DNA of 35,821 nt from JBBQKF01 sp038326615 (lineage in GTDB: Bacteria > Bacillota > Clostridia > Saccharofermentanales > UBA5734), in the NCBI GenBank assembly GCA_038326615.1, contig JBBQKF010000023.1, positions 1 through 35,821 of the forward strand. Direction: 5' to 3'. Each line of letters begins with the position of its first letter. Positions within the stretch are counted from its first letter, which is position 1. The notes beneath the pieces are model-generated. The model was given only the letters and a program-made list of their open reading frames with translations. It had not been told where the DNA came from and did no database searches. Below, in pieces: positions 15,630 to 23,160 of the stretch. Both the position numbers and the translations under genes were made by a program.

Positions 15630-17681
15630 ATGGTTAATAGTATGAGAAAAAATAGAAATCCAGAAAAAATATCAAGACCGAAGCAAAATAAAACGGAAAT
15701 TGTAACACAGAAAAAGGCAAAGAAAGATGTTATGTCACCAGATGGTTACCCGATTCGCGTTGGTATTTTGAGAAATAATTTAATGAACGGATTATTACAA
15801 CCTGATGTGCCAGGTGCATTCGAGGATGTTTTCATAGATAGAAGCAACCTTAATGGTGCACCATTTGATATGAAAGTTGTCTGTGAAGTTTTTGAAACTC
15901 CAGAAGATTATGAAGAAAGGGGCCGGCAATACTATTTTAATTCATTAACCGGAAATGGAATGGCAAAAGGGAGAATCATTGAAGTTCTTGGTGAATCCGG
16001 ATTAAATGATTCGACAATTAGTGGGATTTTAATTTCGCATGGAATTTCTTCGGATTTTCCAAATGAAGTGAAAATGGCAGCTTCGGTACTTCCGGATGAA
16101 ATTACGGATGAAGAAATAAATCGAGAATTGCAAAATGGAAGAATCGACAGAAGAAATGAGAAAATAATAACTATTGATGGTGAAGATGCAAAGGATTTAG
16201 ATGATGCAATTTCAATAACCAAAACAAGTTCGAATCATTACATTCTAGGAGTTCACATTGCTGATGTCACTCATTATGTTAAAGAAGGAGACCCAATTGA
16301 TGAGGAAGCAATAACAAGAGGGACAAGCGTATATCTTGTTGATCGTGTTGTTCCTATGTTGCCACAGGCCTTATCTAACGGACTTTGTTCACTTCATCCC
16401 GGGAAACCTAAATTTGCATTAAGTGTTATATCGGAATGGGACGAATCTGGAGTGCTGGTAAATACCAAAATTACCCAAAGTGTTATTACAAGTTCTGAAA
16501 GATTTACGTATGATGAAGTTTACAGAATGTTAGGTCCAGAAAAGAAGAAAATCAAACGACTTGAAGGCTTCAGGGAAATGCTGACTAATGTTTTAGAACT
16601 AACCGAAAAACTTCGCAAAATCAGATTTGAGCGTGGTGCTATTAATTTTGAATTTCCGGAAACAAAAGTAAAACTCGATTTAGACAAGGCCGCAATTGAC
16701 GTTTATCCTGCGAAAACTTCATTTGCTAATGAAATGATTGAAGAGTGTATGATTGCGTGTAATGAAATAGTCGCTCAGAAGTTTGCTTTGCTTAAAGCGC
16801 CTTTTATATATAGGGTTCATGAACAACCTGATACCGAGAAACTAGAGAGATTCATTAAAGTTTCGCACCTTTTTGGGATAAAAATTCGTTTTTCGCAGTT
16901 GACCAAATCTCAAGAAATTCACAATGCAATTAAAGAAATTGAGAATACACCGTATGGAAATACTCTCATGCAATTGCTTTTGAGATCAATGGCAAAAGCA
17001 AGATATTCAGAAAAATGCCTTGGACACTTTGGTCTTGCATCAACATTTTATTGTCATTTTACTTCTCCAATAAGAAGATATCCTGACCTTTTTATACATC
17101 GCGTTGTAAAAGCATTTATTAACAAGCAGAAATTTCCAAAAAAATGGGAAATTTCATCTAGGGTTGCAAGTGAAATGAATAGTAACTCGGAACGCGAGGC
17201 CATGCAGGCAGAACGTGAAAGCGTTGACTATAAAACTGCAGAGTACATGGAAAAGCATATTGGCGATACATTTGAAGGGAAAGTTACGGGTATGTTTAAT
17301 AGTGGGATATTTGTCCAGCTTGAAAACACTATTGAAGGTATGGCACCTTTCAGAACAATGGGTGCATATTATGAATATGATGAAGAACAAATGGTTGCTA
17401 GAAGTGATGTTGGTAACAGAGTTATAAGAATAGGTGATTTGGTAACTATCAAAGTTTTTAAATCCGATAAAATTGCTAGAAGAATTGAATTTTCACTTGA
17501 TGAGACTACACTAAAACAGGAAAATAATTCGCCACGAAATAGAAAAAGCAAACAGAATACAAAATTCGGCTCTAAATCTGGTAAAACAACTGTTAATAAC
17601 TTTCAGTCGCCTGGCAATAAAAAACAAAGCAAGAAAAAAGATAAGGGTAGAAAGAACAAAGGAAAGCCAAATGGAAAATAA
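15630..17681 (+). CDS. rnr: Ribonuclease R
   Basis: Processive 3'-to-5' exoribonuclease of the RNB family that degrades structured RNA. After a basic N-terminal tail (1-35) come cold-shock-like RNA-binding domains (about 38-150) and the RNB catalytic domain, whose Mg-binding aspartates are in TIDGEDAKDLDDAIS (181-195). HFGLASTFYCHFTSPIRRYPDL is the conserved RNB C-terminal motif. An S1 domain (about 545-620, GDTFEGKVTGMFNSGIFVQL) and a lysine-rich tail (625-683) follow. At 683 residues it lacks the N-terminal helix-turn-helix domain of longer RNase R. The start may be 15630 or the ATG at 15642; neither has a strong ribosome site of its own. smpB, its usual neighbour, is absent. Confidence 0.93.
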   Translation: MVNSMRKNRNPEKISRPKQNKTEIVTQKKAKKDVMSPDGYPIRVGILRNNLMNGLLQPDVPGAFEDVFIDRSNLNGAPFDMKVVCEVFETPEDYEERGRQYYFNSLTGNGMAKGRIIEVLGESGLNDSTISGILISHGISSDFPNEVKMAASVLPDEITDEEINRELQNGRIDRRNEKIITIDGEDAKDLDDAISITKTSSNHYILGVHIADVTHYVKEGDPIDEEAITRGTSVYLVDRVVPMLPQALSNGLCSLHPGKPKFALSVISEWDESGVLVNTKITQSVITSSERFTYDEVYRMLGPEKKKIKRLEGFREMLTNVLELTEKLRKIRFERGAINFEFPETKVKLDLDKAAIDVYPAKTSFANEMIEECMIACNEIVAQKFALLKAPFIYRVHEQPDTEKLERFIKVSHLFGIKIRFSQLTKSQEIHNAIKEIENTPYGNTLMQLLLRSMAKARYSEKCLGHFGLASTFYCHFTSPIRRYPDLFIHRVVKAFINKQKFPKKWEISSRVASEMNSNSEREAMQAERESVDYKTAEYMEKHIGDTFEGKVTGMFNSGIFVQLENTIEGMAPFRTMGAYYEYDEEQMVARSDVGNRVIRIGDLVTIKVFKSDKIARRIEFSLDETTLKQENNSPRNRKSKQNTKFGSKSGKTTVNNFQSPGNKKQSKKKDKGRKNKGKPNGK

Positions 17682-17691
17682 GAGATTAACC

Positions 17692-17717
17692 CCCGCCTCT
17701 GCAGAGCCATTGGCGGG
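17692..17717. other. Stem-loop in the spacer between convergent rnr and HPr-like gene
   Basis: CCCGCC and GGCGGG form a G+C-rich stem just after the rnr stop; the loop contains the palindrome CTCTGCAGAG, giving an alternative fold. There is no T-run on either strand, so this is not a standard terminator although its position would suit one. Confidence 0.5.
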
Positions 17718-17795
17718 ATGTTCCAGGAATATCAGGATTACAAATCAATCAATACAATTCTCGTTAAAGCAAGTTTTTAATAATGACTCGAATAC

Positions 17796-18029
17796 TTATT
17801 GTTCGATTATGAAGGCAGCTAATTTCTCTTTAAGATCTTCGCTATTGCCTTGGTGAACCATAACTTCAATTGGTTTGGCAAGATCAAGGCTGAATATTCC
17901 CATAATGGATTTAGCGTCAACAATATATCTTCCCGAAACTAAATCTACGTCATATTCAAAATTGTTCACTATCCTAACAAATTCTTTAACTTCATTTATT
18001 GATTTTAAGTGCACCAAAAAATTCTTCAC
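17796..18029 (-). CDS. HPr-like protein lacking the phosphorylatable histidine
   Basis: 77-residue protein aligning along its whole length with HPr of the PTS. AKSIMGIFSLDLAKPIEV (39-56) is a clear match to the HPr segment around Ser46, and S41 keeps that serine. The His15 site (HARPA in HPr) is replaced by about INEVKE at 11-16, so phosphotransfer from enzyme I is not possible. The Bacillus Crh protein, which also lacks His15 but keeps Ser46 and acts in catabolite control, is the closest functional precedent; a degenerate HPr of other function is equally possible. The start is a GTG with GCGAGGAA upstream. It stands alone, convergent with rnr. Confidence 0.8.
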   Translation of the reverse strand: MKNFLVHLKSINEVKEFVRIVNNFEYDVDLVSGRYIVDAKSIMGIFSLDLAKPIEVMVHQGNSEDLKEKLAAFIIEQ

Positions 18030-18384
18030 TTAAATTCCTCGCTTTCACAATAGATTACTTACTTGCATATTTACTTATTTAATTATTTACTTAATTATTA
18101 TACATGAAATATCTGAAAAATAATACTTTGCTTCTGTAGAAAAAATGATTTAAAATATTTGTATTTTTATACATCTTAATGAAAAATTTAATATTTTATT
18201 GAATTTGAATGACATTGCCCCTATGATTTGAAATTTAGATAAGTTACAATATGCAGATGTGTAACAATTAGCAACTGCAACACGATATAGACGCTAATTA
18301 TTACTTGAATAAATAGCAAACAAAAAAAGCAAACAAAAACAACAAACAAGGTGACCAAATCTGAATAAATCGTGGAGACTAACT
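18030..18384. other. Divergent spacer between HPr-like gene and mtaB
   Basis: 355 very A+T-rich bases with repeated TTACTT and TTAATTA words (about 18054-18105) and an A-rich CAAACAAAA stretch (about 18315-18350). TATAAT on the minus strand near 18100 could be the -10 of the HPr-like gene but has no fitting -35. A promoter for mtaB is proposed separately. No gene or structured RNA is seen. Confidence 0.6.
18199..18227 (+). promoter_or_regulatory. Possible mtaB promoter
   Basis: TTGAAT (18199-18204) and TATGAT (18222-18227) with a 17-base spacer. It would leave a leader of about 150 nt. Confidence 0.4.
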
Positions 18385-19710
18385 ATGAAAAAAACAATAG
18401 CATTCCATACATTAGGCTGTAAAGTCAACAGATACGAAACTGATGCCGTTGCCAAAACATTTGCAGATGCAGGATATAAAATCCTTGGATTTGACGAGAC
18501 TGCTGATGTTTATGTAATTAATACTTGCACAGTAACAGGAGAAGCCGATCGTAAATCGAGACAATTACTTCGTTCGGCGAAAACACGAAATCAAAATGCA
18601 ATAGTTGTTGCAATGGGATGCCATGTTGAACTCAGTGATGCCTCGTCTTACGCGGATATTCTTGTAGGTAATAAAGATAAAATAAAGATAATTCATTTGG
18701 TTGAAGACAAGCTTTGCAATAGTGAATCTAAGAACTCGAGCCAAAGTGCTCTTCACTCAATTAATGAAGTAATTGAGTTTGAAGAGATGGGCATAGTTAC
18801 CTCACAGGAAGAAACTCGCGCATATATTAAAATAGAAGATGGATGCAATAATTTTTGTTCATATTGTGCCATTCCACTTGCCAGGGGAAGAGTTAGGAGC
18901 CGTAACGAAGATTCAGTTTTAAAAGAAGCAAAAGAACTTGCAAAAAAAGGTTTTAAGGAAATTGTACTAACCGGGATTCATGTCTGCTCATATGGTGCGG
19001 ATTTTAATAAAGACAGTGATGCGCTTATAGAGCTTACCGGCAAAATCGCATTGACCGAAAGAATTGAACGTATAAGGTTTGGCTCGCTAGAGCCGCAATC
19101 CATAACTGAATCATTTATAAGCAAAGCTTCTTTAATAAAGAAATTATGTCCTCACTTTCATTTATCACTCCAAAGTGGAAGTGATACAGTTCTAAAAAGA
19201 ATGAACCGCAGGTATACAACTGCTGAGTATGAGAAAGTAACCAAAATGCTCAGAAATGCATTCACGAATTGTACGATAACAACAGACATAATCACGGGAT
19301 TTCCAGGCGAAACTGATATCGAACATAAGGAGACAATGGAATTTTGCAGAAAGATTAATTTTTTATCAATTCATGTTTTCCGATTTTCAGAAAGAAAAGG
19401 TACCAAAGCTGCTTTAATGCCATCAAAAGTAAACTCACAAACTGCAAATCAAAGAAGTAAAGAGCTTATCGCTTTAGCTCAGAACATCAAAGAAAATCAT
19501 TACATGAGAGTAATTGGAAAACATTTCAAAGTTCTTATTGAGAAAACTGAGGATGGTTATTTAACTGGGTATACCGAAAATTATATTTTTACAAAAATAA
19601 TTATTGATTCAGATAATCCTGCTAAAATTCCAGAAACTGGTTCAATTAAAATCGTTGAAATGACGGGATTTGATAGCGATTGGGCCTATGCGAAAATAAT
19701 TACTGGATAA
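18385..19710 (+). CDS. mtaB: tRNA t6A37 methylthiotransferase MtaB
   Basis: Radical-SAM methylthiotransferase converting N6-threonylcarbamoyladenosine at tRNA position 37 to its 2-methylthio form. The N-terminal domain has the auxiliary cluster cysteines C12, C48 and C79. The radical-SAM cluster is CNNFCSYC (C154, C158, C161). A C-terminal TRAM domain covers about 375-441. HTLGCKVNRYETD at 8-20 is typical of the MtaB subgroup rather than MiaB or RimO. It has 441 residues, normal length. The ATG is preceded by CGTGGAGACTAACT. It is followed after 87 bp by mscL, which has a strong ribosome site and may or may not be co-transcribed. Confidence 0.93.
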   Translation: MKKTIAFHTLGCKVNRYETDAVAKTFADAGYKILGFDETADVYVINTCTVTGEADRKSRQLLRSAKTRNQNAIVVAMGCHVELSDASSYADILVGNKDKIKIIHLVEDKLCNSESKNSSQSALHSINEVIEFEEMGIVTSQEETRAYIKIEDGCNNFCSYCAIPLARGRVRSRNEDSVLKEAKELAKKGFKEIVLTGIHVCSYGADFNKDSDALIELTGKIALTERIERIRFGSLEPQSITESFISKASLIKKLCPHFHLSLQSGSDTVLKRMNRRYTTAEYEKVTKMLRNAFTNCTITTDIITGFPGETDIEHKETMEFCRKINFLSIHVFRFSERKGTKAALMPSKVNSQTANQRSKELIALAQNIKENHYMRVIGKHFKVLIEKTEDGYLTGYTENYIFTKIIIDSDNPAKIPETGSIKIVEMTGFDSDWAYAKIITG

Positions 19711-19797
19711 ACTTATATTAAACGATATTTTTTGTTATAATACTTACTGATAAATAACTATAAGCATATGATAAAAATTTTTATGGAGGATAATTTT

Positions 19798-20277
19798 ATG
19801 TGGAAAGAATTTAAAGCTTTTGCCCTTAAAGGCAATGTAATTGATCTTGCAGTCGGTGTAATTATTGGAGGTGCATTCGGCAAAATTGTCGCATCGCTCG
19901 TTACAGATTTGATTATGCCTCTTATTGGTCTTCTTACTGGAGGTAAGAACTTCGCTAATATGTTTTTATTGCTAAAAAAAGTTCCTGAAGGAAAAGTTGT
20001 AACAACTCTTGAAGAAGCTAAAGCACTAAATTTATCAACACTTAACTATGGAGCGTTTCTGTCACAAGTTCTTGATTTTTTGATTGTAGCATTTGTTATA
20101 TTTATGGTAATAAAAATGATGACAAAACTTACAACGGCTACCGCCAAAAGGCTTAAATTTAAAAGAGGCGAACAAGAAGCCGTCGTTGCTATTACAACCA
20201 AGGAATGTCCTTTTTGCAAGACCTTAATACACATTGATGCAACTCGCTGTCCGAACTGTACATCTAAACTTGATTAA
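19798..20277 (+). CDS. mscL: Large-conductance mechanosensitive channel with C-terminal zinc ribbon
   Basis: Homopentameric tension-gated channel of the cytoplasmic membrane that relieves osmotic downshock. The N-terminal helix and first membrane helix are MWKEFKAFALKGNVIDLAVG followed by IIGGAFGKIVASLVTDLIMP. The periplasmic loop is at about 45-83 and the second membrane helix at about 86-107. The C-terminus carries CPFC (137-140) and CPNC (151-154), a zinc-ribbon-like tail found in some but not most MscL proteins. Length is 159 residues. The chosen ATG follows TATGGAGGATAATTTT; an in-frame ATG 10 codons earlier includes this ribosome site. The last 24 bases are the first copy of a downstream 44-bp repeat. 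Confidence 0.94.
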   Translation: MWKEFKAFALKGNVIDLAVGVIIGGAFGKIVASLVTDLIMPLIGLLTGGKNFANMFLLLKKVPEGKVVTTLEEAKALNLSTLNYGAFLSQVLDFLIVAFVIFMVIKMMTKLTTATAKRLKFKRGEQEAVVAITTKECPFCKTLIHIDATRCPNCTSKLD

Positions 20278-20385
20278 CAGGAAGTCCAAAATTAATAAAC
20301 TCCAAATCTAAACTTGATTAATTATAAATTCAATATTAATTAACTGTACATCTAAACTTGATTAACTGAAAATTCAATCTCGGCT
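20254..20385. repeat. Three tandem 44-bp imperfect repeats starting in the mscL 3' end
   Basis: Copies begin at 20254, 20298 and 20342. Each starts AACTSYAMATCTAAACTTGA or a close variant; the first and third share 25 identical bases including the mscL stop codon. The second half of the unit is more divergent (CCAAAATTAATA, TTCAATATTAATT, TTCAATCTCGGCT). The simplest reading is that the end of mscL was tandemly copied into the spacer and has since decayed. Confidence 0.85.
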
Positions 20386-20442
20386 AACCGTAAAACCAAA
20401 AGCGACAATAAGAAACATAAAATTTTGTTAAGGAGAATTTCG

Positions 20443-21642
20443 ATGATTTCTAAATCAATTACACAGCAACTTACAAGTTCATCATGGATTCGCAAAATGT
20501 TCGAGGAGGGCAACAGACTGAAAAGCATTTATGGAGCTGAAAATGTGTATGACTTTAGCTTAGGTAATCCTGACCTTGAGCCGCCTGTCGAAGTCGTTTC
20601 CGCTTTTCGTGAAATAGCAGCATATCCGGTTCTTGGACTTCATAGATACATGAATAATGCAGGCTACGATTCAACAAGGGAAGTTGTTGCTAACATGCTT
20701 TCTTTAGAATCAGGAAAATCAATAACTAAAGATTCAGTTGTCATGACAGTAGGAGCTGCTGGTGCACTCAATGTTATTCTCAAAACTTTGCTTGATTCTG
20801 GTGATGAGGTAATAATACTTGCTCCTTATTTTGTTGAGTATCTTTCATATATAAGGAACCATAATGGTGTTCCAGTTGTTGTTCTTTGTGATGAGAAATC
20901 TCTTGAACCAAACGTAGATGCAATAAGGGCCGCAATTACGCCGAAAACAAAAGCGATAATTATTAATTCGCCTAACAACCCATCTGGCGTAGTTTATTCG
21001 AAGGAAACACTAGTTTTATTGAAAGATGCACTTGAAACAGCTGAACATACGATTTATGTGATTTCTGATGAGCCGTATAAACAGATTGTTTTTGGAGATG
21101 TTATTGTCCCATCAGTGCTTTCGATTTTTACAAACTCAATTATTTGCTATTCTTGGAGTAAAGCATTGGCTTTACCAGGAGACAGAATAGGGTTTCTTGC
21201 TGCAAATCCATTATGCGAAGATTATAAAAACCTTATGGCGGGTGCAATTATGTCAAACCGCTCACTCGGATTTGTTAATGCACCAGGAATAATGCAAAAA
21301 ATTATAGAAAAAGCAATTGATGCAAAAGTCGATGTCGAAAGTTACGAAAGAAGGTGCAACCTACTTTATGACATAGTTAAAAGATGCGGGTTTGAATGCA
21401 ACAAACCACAAGGTGCACTTTATCTTTTCCCTAAATCTCCAATTGAAGATGATGTTGAGTTCACAACTGCCGCAGCAAAAAACAATTTACTTGTTGTACC
21501 TGGAACTGGTTTTGGGATGAAGGGATATTTCAGATTGACCTTTTGTGTAGAAGAAAAAACAATTATCAGATCAGAGAATGCTTTTAGAAAAACAGCTAAG
21601 GAATTTGGATTGATTAATACAAATCCAGCATTTAATCAATAA
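20443..21642 (+). CDS. Class I/II PLP-dependent aminotransferase (aspartate aminotransferase-like)
   Basis: Fold-type I aminotransferase, 399 residues, cytoplasmic. The PLP lysine is K240 in CYSWSKALALPGDR, with R246 following as expected. NSPNNPSG (175-182) and VISDEPYK (206-213, D209 and Y212) contact the cofactor. FRLTFC near the C-terminus holds the arginine that binds the substrate carboxylate. The amino-acid substrate cannot be fixed from sequence; aspartate, aromatic and alanine-type enzymes share these motifs. The ATG follows AAGGAGAATTTCG; an upstream in-frame TTG overlaps this site and is rejected. It stands between the mscL repeats and the hisS leader, apparently monocistronic. Confidence 0.9.
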   Translation: MISKSITQQLTSSSWIRKMFEEGNRLKSIYGAENVYDFSLGNPDLEPPVEVVSAFREIAAYPVLGLHRYMNNAGYDSTREVVANMLSLESGKSITKDSVVMTVGAAGALNVILKTLLDSGDEVIILAPYFVEYLSYIRNHNGVPVVVLCDEKSLEPNVDAIRAAITPKTKAIIINSPNNPSGVVYSKETLVLLKDALETAEHTIYVISDEPYKQIVFGDVIVPSVLSIFTNSIICYSWSKALALPGDRIGFLAANPLCEDYKNLMAGAIMSNRSLGFVNAPGIMQKIIEKAIDAKVDVESYERRCNLLYDIVKRCGFECNKPQGALYLFPKSPIEDDVEFTTAAAKNNLLVVPGTGFGMKGYFRLTFCVEEKTIIRSENAFRKTAKEFGLINTNPAFNQ

Positions 21643-21862
21643 TTTTCCAATATAAATACTTGGGTGGTTTATCTGCTAATTTGATGTGATCTATTTGTCG
21701 CTAAGCATATTTTTTGAAAAAGGTGGACATTTTAATATTGCAAATTAGATATTATATGGAACATAAAAGTTTTTATGGAATTTGAGGGGGTTTTACTGTA
21801 TAATAATAAAGATGCAGTTTTTACTGCAAATCACTAGTAAAAGCTATTTTGGGGGAAATTTA

Positions 21863-23134
21863 ATGGCTAAGATTACTGCTCCGAAGGGTACACGAGATAT
21901 TCTACCGGACGAAATATATAAATGGCAATATGTAGAGAAAACTTTTAGCGAACTTTGCGAGCTTTTCGGATATCGCGAAATCAGAATTCCTACATTTGAA
22001 AGCACTGAAGTTTTTAAGCGTGGCGTTGGAGATACAACCGATGTTGTACAGAAAGAAATGTATACTTTTCTTGACAAGGGTGGCAGAAGTATTTCACTTA
22101 GACCCGAAGGTACTGCAGGTGTTGCCCGTAGTTTTATAGAAAATGGAATGGGTTCATTACCTGCGCCTGTTCGTCTTTTTTATAATATTACAGCATTTCG
22201 TTATGAGAATGTCCAAAAGGGAAGATATCGTGAGTTTCACCAATTAGGGCTTGAAGCATTTGGCTCATATGGTCCCGAAATTGATGCAGAAATAATCAGT
22301 TTGCTGTCAGCGTTCTTCGAAAGATTAGGCTTAAATTCGGTTAAAATACGAATCAATAGCATTGGATGTCCTGTTTGTCGTAAGGATTATAATGCTAAAC
22401 TTAAGAAACATATTGAACCAAACCTTACAAATATGTGCAAAACTTGCAATGACCGTTTTGAGAAGAATCCTTTAAGAATAATTGATTGCAAGGAAGAAAA
22501 GTGCAAAGCTATTACTAAAGATGCTCCAGCATTAATTGATAATCTCTGCAGTGATTGCGAAGAGCACCTTAAAGAACTGAAGAAGAATCTTGATATACTG
22601 TCAATATCATACGAAATTGATCGCAATATCGTTCGTGGACTGGATTACTATACAAGAACTGTTTTTGAATTTGTATCAGATCATGTGGGGACACAAGGAA
22701 CAATATGCGGCGGTGGCCGGTATGACGGGCTTATTGAAGAGTTTGGCGGAACAAGCACTCCAGGAATTGGATTTGCATTAGGAGTCGAAAGACTTTTGAT
22801 GGAAATGGAAGCCCAGCAAATCGCTGCTATTCAACCGAAAGATCCAATGGTTTATATAGCAAATCTCGGCTCTGAAGGAGCTGACATGGCAAAGAAAATT
22901 TCTGCGAAACTTAGGAAAGTTAATGTTTCATGTCAGGTGGATCTTATGGGAAGAAGCTTGAAAGCTCAGATGAAATATGCGAGCAAGATGAATTTTAACT
23001 ATACAATAGTTTTAGGTGAAGAGGAGATAAAAACAGGTAAAGCAAAGATTCGAAATATGAAAAATACTACTGAAAAAGAAATTATTCTTTCTGATATTGA
23101 TTTGCTGGACTTTTCAAAAGAAATTAATACTTAA
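21863..23134 (+). CDS. hisS: Histidyl-tRNA synthetase
   Basis: Class II aminoacyl-tRNA synthetase, 423 residues. Motif 1 lies in the N-terminal part after APKGTRDILPDE. Motif 2 is FRYENVQKGRYREFHQLGLEAFG. The histidine-specific loops are RGLDYYTRTVFEF (HisA) and GGGRYDGL. Motif 3 is GIGFALGVERLL, and the C-terminal anticodon-binding domain is present. Several cysteines (CPVC, CKTC, CSDC patterns at about 180-265) lie in the insertion domain and could bind metal. The ATG follows TTGGGGGAAA; the longer reading 27 codons upstream is not supported. No T-box leader was found in the preceding 220 bp. aspS starts 26 bp after the stop, with its own ribosome site, so the two are co-transcribed. Confidence 0.96.
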   Translation: MAKITAPKGTRDILPDEIYKWQYVEKTFSELCELFGYREIRIPTFESTEVFKRGVGDTTDVVQKEMYTFLDKGGRSISLRPEGTAGVARSFIENGMGSLPAPVRLFYNITAFRYENVQKGRYREFHQLGLEAFGSYGPEIDAEIISLLSAFFERLGLNSVKIRINSIGCPVCRKDYNAKLKKHIEPNLTNMCKTCNDRFEKNPLRIIDCKEEKCKAITKDAPALIDNLCSDCEEHLKELKKNLDILSISYEIDRNIVRGLDYYTRTVFEFVSDHVGTQGTICGGGRYDGLIEEFGGTSTPGIGFALGVERLLMEMEAQQIAAIQPKDPMVYIANLGSEGADMAKKISAKLRKVNVSCQVDLMGRSLKAQMKYASKMNFNYTIVLGEEEIKTGKAKIRNMKNTTEKEIILSDIDLLDFSKEINT

Positions 23135-23160
23135 TTATAACAACTAATGGAGGAACACTT

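Noticed and set aside
17682..17795. smpB or tmRNA after rnr
   Set aside because: The spacer is about 110 bp, encodes no SmpB motif and shows no tRNA-like ends or tag-encoding frame.
17671..17856. 61-codon plus-strand frame overlapping the rnr end
   Set aside because: Starts inside rnr without a ribosome site, runs antisense into the HPr-like gene and resembles no protein.
21643..21862. T-box leader before hisS
   Set aside because: No T-box core (AGGGTGG with AACCGCGG-type pairing) or antiterminator hairpin is present; only an A+T-rich spacer with a lone TATAAT-like box and no fitting -35.
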